DNA of 8,094 nucleotides, taken from assembly GCA_031278845.1 (NCBI GenBank), contig JAITJQ010000006.1:1-8094 (forward strand), given 5' to 3'. The notes below the pieces were generated by a model. That model made no database searches and had not been told where the DNA came from. It saw only the letters and a program-made list of their open reading frames with translations. The DNA is from Puniceicoccales bacterium. Lineage in GTDB: Bacteria; Verrucomicrobiota; Verrucomicrobiia; Opitutales; LL51. This document shows positions 4,609-8,094 of this stretch, one piece after another (positions within the stretch are counted from its first letter, which is position 1; each line of letters starts with the position of its first letter). The translations under genes and the position numbers were made by a program.

Positions 4609-6414
4609 ATGGATTTTTTCCAAATACTTTGTTTAGATTTAAAGTTGCTCGATTTCGAGACCATCAAAGCCATTTTTTTCTTTGTTTTGGCTATTATTTT
4701 CTTAGGCGCATCGATTTTCGTCCACGAGTTGGGGCATTTTTTAGCAGCTAAGCGAAGAAGATTATTTATACCGCGTTTTTCGATTGGATTCGGACCGCGA
4801 ATTTTTTCAAAAACGATCGGCGAAACGGAATTTTGTCTCTCACTTCTCCCCTTAGGCGGCTACGTCGCACTTCCCCAACTGATGGACGCGAAAGCAATCG
4901 AAGGAAAATATACAATTCCAGAAACGGCTAAACCCATTTCCCCGGGGGACAAAATTATCGTTTCGGCAATGGGGGCAATTTTCAACATCATTTTCGCATT
5001 CATTCTGGCTACCGTTCTTTGGGCAATAGGTATCCAATGCCGACAGAGTATAACCAATAATATCGTGGGCTACGTTTCCGAGGAAATCCAACTTCCCAAT
5101 GGAATAAAAGTTCCCGGCCCAGCAAAAGTAGCCGGTATTCAAATTGGCGACAAAATTATTGCCATTGACGGTCACGAAATCCATGATTACAGCGATATTA
5201 TTCACGGAATTGCCCTGGGAAAAAAACGCGATTCCCAAGGTCCTTTGTCCATTATTAGTATTTTGCGTGACGGCAAACGGCAAGATCTCACCGTCCATCC
5301 GGTCTTAGTCGAACAAAATCGGCGCTCCAAAGAATCCATCCGCATCATCGGTATTGAACCCTTCCAAGAATTAGCGATTTTCGAGATTTTCAAAAACTCT
5401 CCCGCGGAACAGGCTGGCCTACAAGTTGACGATAAATTGTGCTCCGTCAACGGCATCCCTCTTCTTTCTTACTCGCAATTTAGTGATATACTAAAAAATT
5501 CACCGGATGTCCAATTGACGGTGGAACGCTTAGGAAAACCAATTACCGTTGCCCTAAAATCCCAATTGCTCCCCCTCTCTCAACCCCATGTAAAACTGAC
5601 AACGACGGACGGCGTTTTAGAAATTTTTCCCTCCTTTGGCGAAGAGAATCCCATAAAAGGCCCCTGTAGAGATACCTGTAAATTGCAAATATTGTCCCTC
5701 TCTTCCGAATTTCAGAAAAAATATCCGAAATTACATATCGATAGCCAAGTGACATCAATCTGTGGACAGGCCATATCTAATTTTTCCGATGCCCTTTTTA
5801 TTTGTCAAAATAGGATCGAGACGCCGATTGAGATCACCATTGATGGTACTCGCCTGGACCTTGTCGTTGAAAAAGTAGAATTCGTTCCTTCTATAAATCG
5901 CTTCAGCTTCGGTGTCGAATTGCGCGAAACGGAGGTGCTGTGCCACAAAAATCCACTGGAACAGATTAGTAAAAATGCCTGCCTCGTCTTTTCAACCCTA
6001 GGTAGCTTGATTTCGCCATCTTCCGACATCCATTTGAAAAATCTCATGGGACCACCCGGAATTATAAAAACCTTGAATACATTTGCGACCGAAAATTTCC
6101 GCCTATTGCTTTCGTTCGTCATCATCCTCAATGTTAACCTCGCCATTTTAAATCTACTTCCACTGCCCGTACTCGATGGCGGAATTATCGCTTTGGTTTT
6201 GCTAGAATTACTCCTACGCAGAAAAGTCGCCACTCAGATTTTGATAGGTATTCAATGTATTTTTATGATCATGTTGATCGGTTTTACGATTTATATCAGT
6301 TTTTTTGATATCAGTCGCATTTTGGGCGAAAAAATCGAAGAAGAAAGATACCAAAAATGGCAGCGCCTCACCATCAATGAGCAATTACTTTGGAATGGTT
6401 TGAAATCCCAATAA
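4609..6414 (+). CDS. rseP: RseP-like site-2 intramembrane zinc metalloprotease
   Basis: Inner-membrane protease that cuts transmembrane segments of regulatory proteins such as anti-sigma factors and clears leftover signal peptides. Numbered from the ATG, the zinc site HELGH is at 39-43 in the first membrane segment, and the third zinc ligand lies in the NLLPLPVLDGG motif (515-525, Asp 523). Other membrane segments are about 116-141, 498-518 and 545-565. Between them are two clear PDZ domains (about 150-235 and 246-320) and a further divergent, PDZ-like segment (about 327-427). At 601 residues it is much longer than the roughly 450-residue E. coli protein. The residue after LDGG is Ile, where His is common; this is not a catalytic position. 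I prefer the ATG to the TTG two codons earlier. The stop lies three bases from the converging DoxX-like gene. Confidence 0.92.
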   Translation: MDFFQILCLDLKLLDFETIKAIFFFVLAIIFLGASIFVHELGHFLAAKRRRLFIPRFSIGFGPRIFSKTIGETEFCLSLLPLGGYVALPQLMDAKAIEGKYTIPETAKPISPGDKIIVSAMGAIFNIIFAFILATVLWAIGIQCRQSITNNIVGYVSEEIQLPNGIKVPGPAKVAGIQIGDKIIAIDGHEIHDYSDIIHGIALGKKRDSQGPLSIISILRDGKRQDLTVHPVLVEQNRRSKESIRIIGIEPFQELAIFEIFKNSPAEQAGLQVDDKLCSVNGIPLLSYSQFSDILKNSPDVQLTVERLGKPITVALKSQLLPLSQPHVKLTTTDGVLEIFPSFGEENPIKGPCRDTCKLQILSLSSEFQKKYPKLHIDSQVTSICGQAISNFSDALFICQNRIETPIEITIDGTRLDLVVEKVEFVPSINRFSFGVELRETEVLCHKNPLEQISKNACLVFSTLGSLISPSSDIHLKNLMGPPGIIKTLNTFATENFRLLLSFVIILNVNLAILNLLPLPVLDGGIIALVLLELLLRRKVATQILIGIQCIFMIMLIGFTIYISFFDISRILGEKIEEERYQKWQRLTINEQLLWNGLKSQ

Positions 6415-6417
6415 GTT

Positions 6418-6819
6418 TCACTTCCCATCCGAACTAAAACGACCCGCTCCCATAAAAAGGAAGGCGAATAGTAATACAGCTAACGAAGCGTTCAGGAGGA
6501 ATTCCGAATCGAAGAAGTTTTTCGAAAAGAACCAGGCGGTTAAAAGTTTGAGAAAAAATACCAATAAAAGCAGAGCGCAATTGGTGCGGAAAAAGAACCC
6601 GATGAGGAAACACATCCCCGATAAAATTAAAACAACTGCCGAAAAAATTCCCCATATACTCGGCCAAAATGTAATGCCAAGAATGTTGAAAATGGCGCCT
6701 AAAATTTGCAGCGACGACATGCCTCCCGAAAAATAACGAATACCGAGTGCAACAAAAAATAGCCCCACGAGTAGTCGAATAAATAGCTTTCCAAAGTTTT
6801 CCTTATCCCAAAGACTCAT
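6418..6819 (-). CDS. DoxX-like family small integral membrane protein
   Basis: A 133-residue, very hydrophobic protein with four predicted membrane segments (about 12-29, 57-77, 81-98, 108-126). The layout of four helices, the Arg and Gly near the first helix (RLLVGL-FVALGIRYF) and the ending MGAGRFSSD, which recalls the G-GR-S-D end of DoxX proteins, point to the DoxX-like superfamily. The biochemical role of most members is unclear; links to redox or respiratory complexes are known for some. The start is the ATG at 6819, because GAGAGGTG (6822-6829 on the minus strand) is a strong Shine-Dalgarno just ahead of it; a longer reading frame to 6906 exists, but its extra 29 residues look non-coding. 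It converges on the protease gene with three bases between the stops. Confidence 0.75.
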   Translation of the reverse strand: MSLWDKENFGKLFIRLLVGLFFVALGIRYFSGGMSSLQILGAIFNILGITFWPSIWGIFSAVVLILSGMCFLIGFFFRTNCALLLLVFFLKLLTAWFFSKNFFDSEFLLNASLAVLLFAFLFMGAGRFSSDGK

Positions 6820-6821
6820 AG

Positions 6822-6829
6822 CACCTCTC
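6822..6829 (-). promoter_or_regulatory. Shine-Dalgarno deciding the DoxX-like start
   Basis: GAGAGGTG on the minus strand differs from GGAGGTG by only one base and lies two bases before the ATG at 6819. It is the best ribosome binding site in the window and the main reason for preferring the shorter protein. Confidence 0.65.
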
Positions 6830-6988
6830 ATATTCAAGACCCTTACATTGAAAAAAAACTTTCCGGCAATACAAATTTTTTTATCACCGGACATAATTTT
6901 CACCATTTTTCCATCAACAAAACATGGAAGAAAGGGATAAAATAACCTTTATTGATGCTACCCTTTTCCCATATTGGTTGATTTGTCC

Positions 6989-7237
6989 ATGCGCTTTAAT
7001 TTGAAAGTTATCCCCAGCGCCTCCCGTTCCGAAGTAATCATCGAAAAAAATGGCGATTTAAAAGTCAAAGTACAGGCTCCCCCCGAAGATGGCAAAGCCA
7101 ATAAAGCCGTTATCCAACTGCTCGCCCAGCACTTCAAAATTCCCAAAAACCGCGTCAAAATCATCGCCGGCGAAAGATCACACCAAAAAATTATCGAAGT
7201 ATTTGATTTGCCAAATGAAAATACCTTAAACAAATAA
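6989..7237 (+). CDS. UPF0235 (DUF167, YggU) family protein
   Basis: Small soluble protein of 82 residues belonging to the widespread UPF0235/YggU family, whose molecular role is not established. The signature is plain: PSASRSEV (9-16), the core APPEDGKANKAVIQLLA (30-46) and the GERSHQK stretch (61-67), where most members have S-R in place of S-H. The length is near the family's usual 80 to 100 residues. I chose the ATG at 6989; an in-frame TTG at 6974 would add five residues and has no better ribosome site. It is followed after four bases by the pseudouridine synthase gene, so the two probably form an operon. The 169-base gap ahead of it (6820-6988) must carry its promoter, but I cannot pick one out. 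Confidence 0.88.
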   Translation: MRFNLKVIPSASRSEVIIEKNGDLKVKVQAPPEDGKANKAVIQLLAQHFKIPKNRVKIIAGERSHQKIIEVFDLPNENTLNK

Positions 7238-7241
7238 AGCC

Positions 7242-7955
7242 ATGCGAATTCAAAAATTCTTGTCCCAATGTGGCTATTGTGCGCGGCGTAAGGCGGAAAT
7301 TCTCATCGCAGAATCCCGCGTCATCGTCAATAACCAACCGGCTATAATTGGCCAAATCATTGATGAATCAAAGGATATCGTCAAAGTCGACCAAATACGT
7401 ATCCGCAATATCCCCAAACAACCCGTCGTGCTCATGCTCAATAAACCCCGCGGTGTCGAGTGCACCACACCCAGTAAGCATAACGCCGGACAAACGGTTT
7501 TCGATTTTATTCCGCGCCCCTTCGCCCGCGAACGATTCCTCTACTGCGGCCGTCTCGATAAGGAAAGTCAGGGGATGCTCATCCTCACTAACGATGGCGA
7601 TTTTGCTCATCGACTTACCCATCCGAGTACCGATATTACAAAAATTTATTTCGTAATACTCTCAAAACCAATCGCCCCAAACCAGGTCGCGAAAATGTTA
7701 CAGGGTCTCGAAGATGACGGCGAATTCCTAAGGGCAGAAAAAATTTTGGAATCTCCTCCCCATAATAAACACCAGGTCCTCGAAATTCACCTAAAACAAG
7801 GCCGAAAACGCGAAATCCGTCGCATGATCGAAAAATGCGGCAGCTACGTCCATCGCCTGAAACGTACCCAAATCGGTCAGCTAAAATTGAAAAATCTCGC
7901 CATCGGTAACGTCAAACTACTCGCCCAGGAAGATATCGATAAACTGTTTGCCTAA
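7242..7955 (+). CDS. RsuA/RluB-family rRNA pseudouridine synthase
   Basis: Converts a specific uridine of ribosomal RNA to pseudouridine. Residues 1 to about 55 form an S4 RNA-binding domain (MRIQKFLSQCGYCARRKAE). The catalytic domain follows, with LNKPRGVECTT (66-76), the catalytic Asp 106 in GRLD (103-106), GMLILTNDGDFAHRL (111-125) and the QGRKREIRRM motif (186-195). The RLTHPS wording is closer to RluB (large subunit) than to RsuA (small subunit), but I cannot settle the target base. At 237 residues it is complete. The ATG lies four bases after the UPF0235 stop with only a poor ribosome site, suggesting coupled translation. Its stop codon sits inside the stem of the next hairpin. Confidence 0.93.
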   Translation: MRIQKFLSQCGYCARRKAEILIAESRVIVNNQPAIIGQIIDESKDIVKVDQIRIRNIPKQPVVLMLNKPRGVECTTPSKHNAGQTVFDFIPRPFARERFLYCGRLDKESQGMLILTNDGDFAHRLTHPSTDITKIYFVILSKPIAPNQVAKMLQGLEDDGEFLRAEKILESPPHNKHQVLEIHLKQGRKREIRRMIEKCGSYVHRLKRTQIGQLKLKNLAIGNVKLLAQEDIDKLFA

Positions 7956-7971
7956 GGGCTGCGCGCCCTTA
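7953..7971 (+). terminator. Hairpin overlapping the pseudouridine synthase stop codon
   Basis: TAAGGGC (7953-7959) and GCCCTTA (7965-7971) pair perfectly around TGCGC. The left arm begins with the TAA stop. No T-run follows, so it is not a textbook rho-independent terminator. It may act together with the hairpins at 7981-8001 and 8012-8050 as a 3' stabiliser. Confidence 0.5.
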
Positions 7972-7980
7972 GAATCCCCG

Positions 7981-8001
7981 CCAGGAGGCACCGCCTCCTG
8001 G
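7981..8001. repeat. Palindrome module D, inverted copy
   Basis: CCAGGAGGC (7981-7989) and GCCTCCTGG (7993-8001) around ACC are the reverse complement of the module at 188-208, loop included. The following linker ACCTGGTTTT (8002-8011) matches the left copy except for one missing base. Confidence 0.92.
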
Positions 8002-8011
8002 ACCTGGTTTT

Positions 8012-8050
8012 GCGGATTGATCCAGTGGCAATGCTCCTGGATCAATCCGC
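8012..8050. repeat. Palindrome module C, inverted and partly decayed copy
   Basis: GCGGATTGATCCAG (8012-8025) pairs with CTGGATCAATCCGC (8037-8050), leaving an 11-base loop (8026-8036). The left copy at 137-176 has four more stem pairs; here TGGC survives on one side only, while the other side reads GAGCAT on the complementary strand. One half of the inner stem has therefore mutated without compensation. Confidence 0.9.
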
Positions 8051-8094
8051 AAGAATCAAAAAGAAAAGAAACTTGACCTTGCGGCCGAGCCCGG
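8051..8094. other. Right edge, purine-rich spacer and possible start of another palindrome
   Basis: After the last full hairpin comes AATCAAAAAGAAAAG, then a GC-rich edge ending GCGGCCGAGCCCGG. CCGCAAG (8047-8053) and CTTGCGG (8078-8084) form a 7-bp inverted repeat with a 24-base spacer. The GC-rich edge may be the first arm of another module, but the sequence stops too soon to tell. Confidence 0.35.

Noticed and set aside
4852..5298. Minus-strand open frame of 148 codons inside the protease gene
   Set aside because: Antisense shadow of the PDZ-encoding region; the composition is Asn/Gly-rich with no motif.
5805..6233. Minus-strand open frame of 142 codons inside the protease gene
   Set aside because: Antisense to the catalytic C-terminal part of the protease, and its product is Ser/Arg-rich without recognisable domains.
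6820..6906. 29-residue N-terminal extension of the DoxX-like protein
   Set aside because: The strong Shine-Dalgarno at 6822-6829 belongs to the downstream ATG, and the extension adds nothing like a signal or membrane segment ahead of the first helix.
7242..7300. UPF0235 and pseudouridine synthase as one fused protein
   Set aside because: They are separated by a TAA stop and four bases, the second has its own ATG, and the frames differ.
137..8050. The whole window interior as one transposon bounded by terminal inverted repeats
   Set aside because: The interior carries housekeeping genes and no transposase, integrase or resolvase; dispersed intergenic repeats in opposite orientation explain the ends more simply.

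Overview
The window looks like bacterial chromosome from an AT-rich, probably host-associated member of the PVC group, most likely Verrucomicrobiota. This placement is an inference. It rests mainly on the long RseP-type protease, whose HELGH region, extra PDZ-like segment and 'SPSSDIHLKNLMGP' stretch resemble verrucomicrobial homologues as I remember them. It is supported by AT-rich intergenic DNA, scarce Shine-Dalgarno sequences and GC-rich palindromes between genes. No database search was possible.

Layout. Positions 1-282 hold no gene; they hold an array of five perfect hairpins. From 283 to 2120 lie two overlapping plus-strand genes, a family 2 glycosyltransferase and a ChbG/YdjC-type deacetylase, which probably work together on a glycan. 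From 2252 to 4248 lie two minus-strand tandem paralogues of unknown function. Each has a Sec-type signal peptide and a well conserved core with a CCGWC motif, separated by a strongly diverged segment. From 4249 to 4608 is a divergent, AT-rich promoter region. From 4609 to 6414 is a 601-residue RseP-like site-2 protease. It ends three bases from a convergent DoxX-like membrane protein gene (6418-6819, minus). After a 169-base divergent gap come a UPF0235 (YggU/DUF167) gene and, four bases later, an RsuA/RluB-type pseudouridine synthase gene that ends at 7955. The window closes with three more hairpins. Two of them are an inverted copy of the composite repeat at the left end.

How it fits together. 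The protease, UPF0235 and pseudouridine synthase genes are housekeeping. The glycosyltransferase/deacetylase pair suggests cell-envelope or surface-glycan modification. The two secreted paralogues are the most distinctive protein content and could be lineage-specific exported or effector-like proteins, although nothing in the sequence proves that. The palindromic modules at both ends look like a dispersed, mosaic intergenic repeat family, comparable in style to REP/BIME elements, that can travel as multi-hairpin blocks. These two, the exported CCGWC paralogues and the composite palindromes, are the best candidates for something undescribed.
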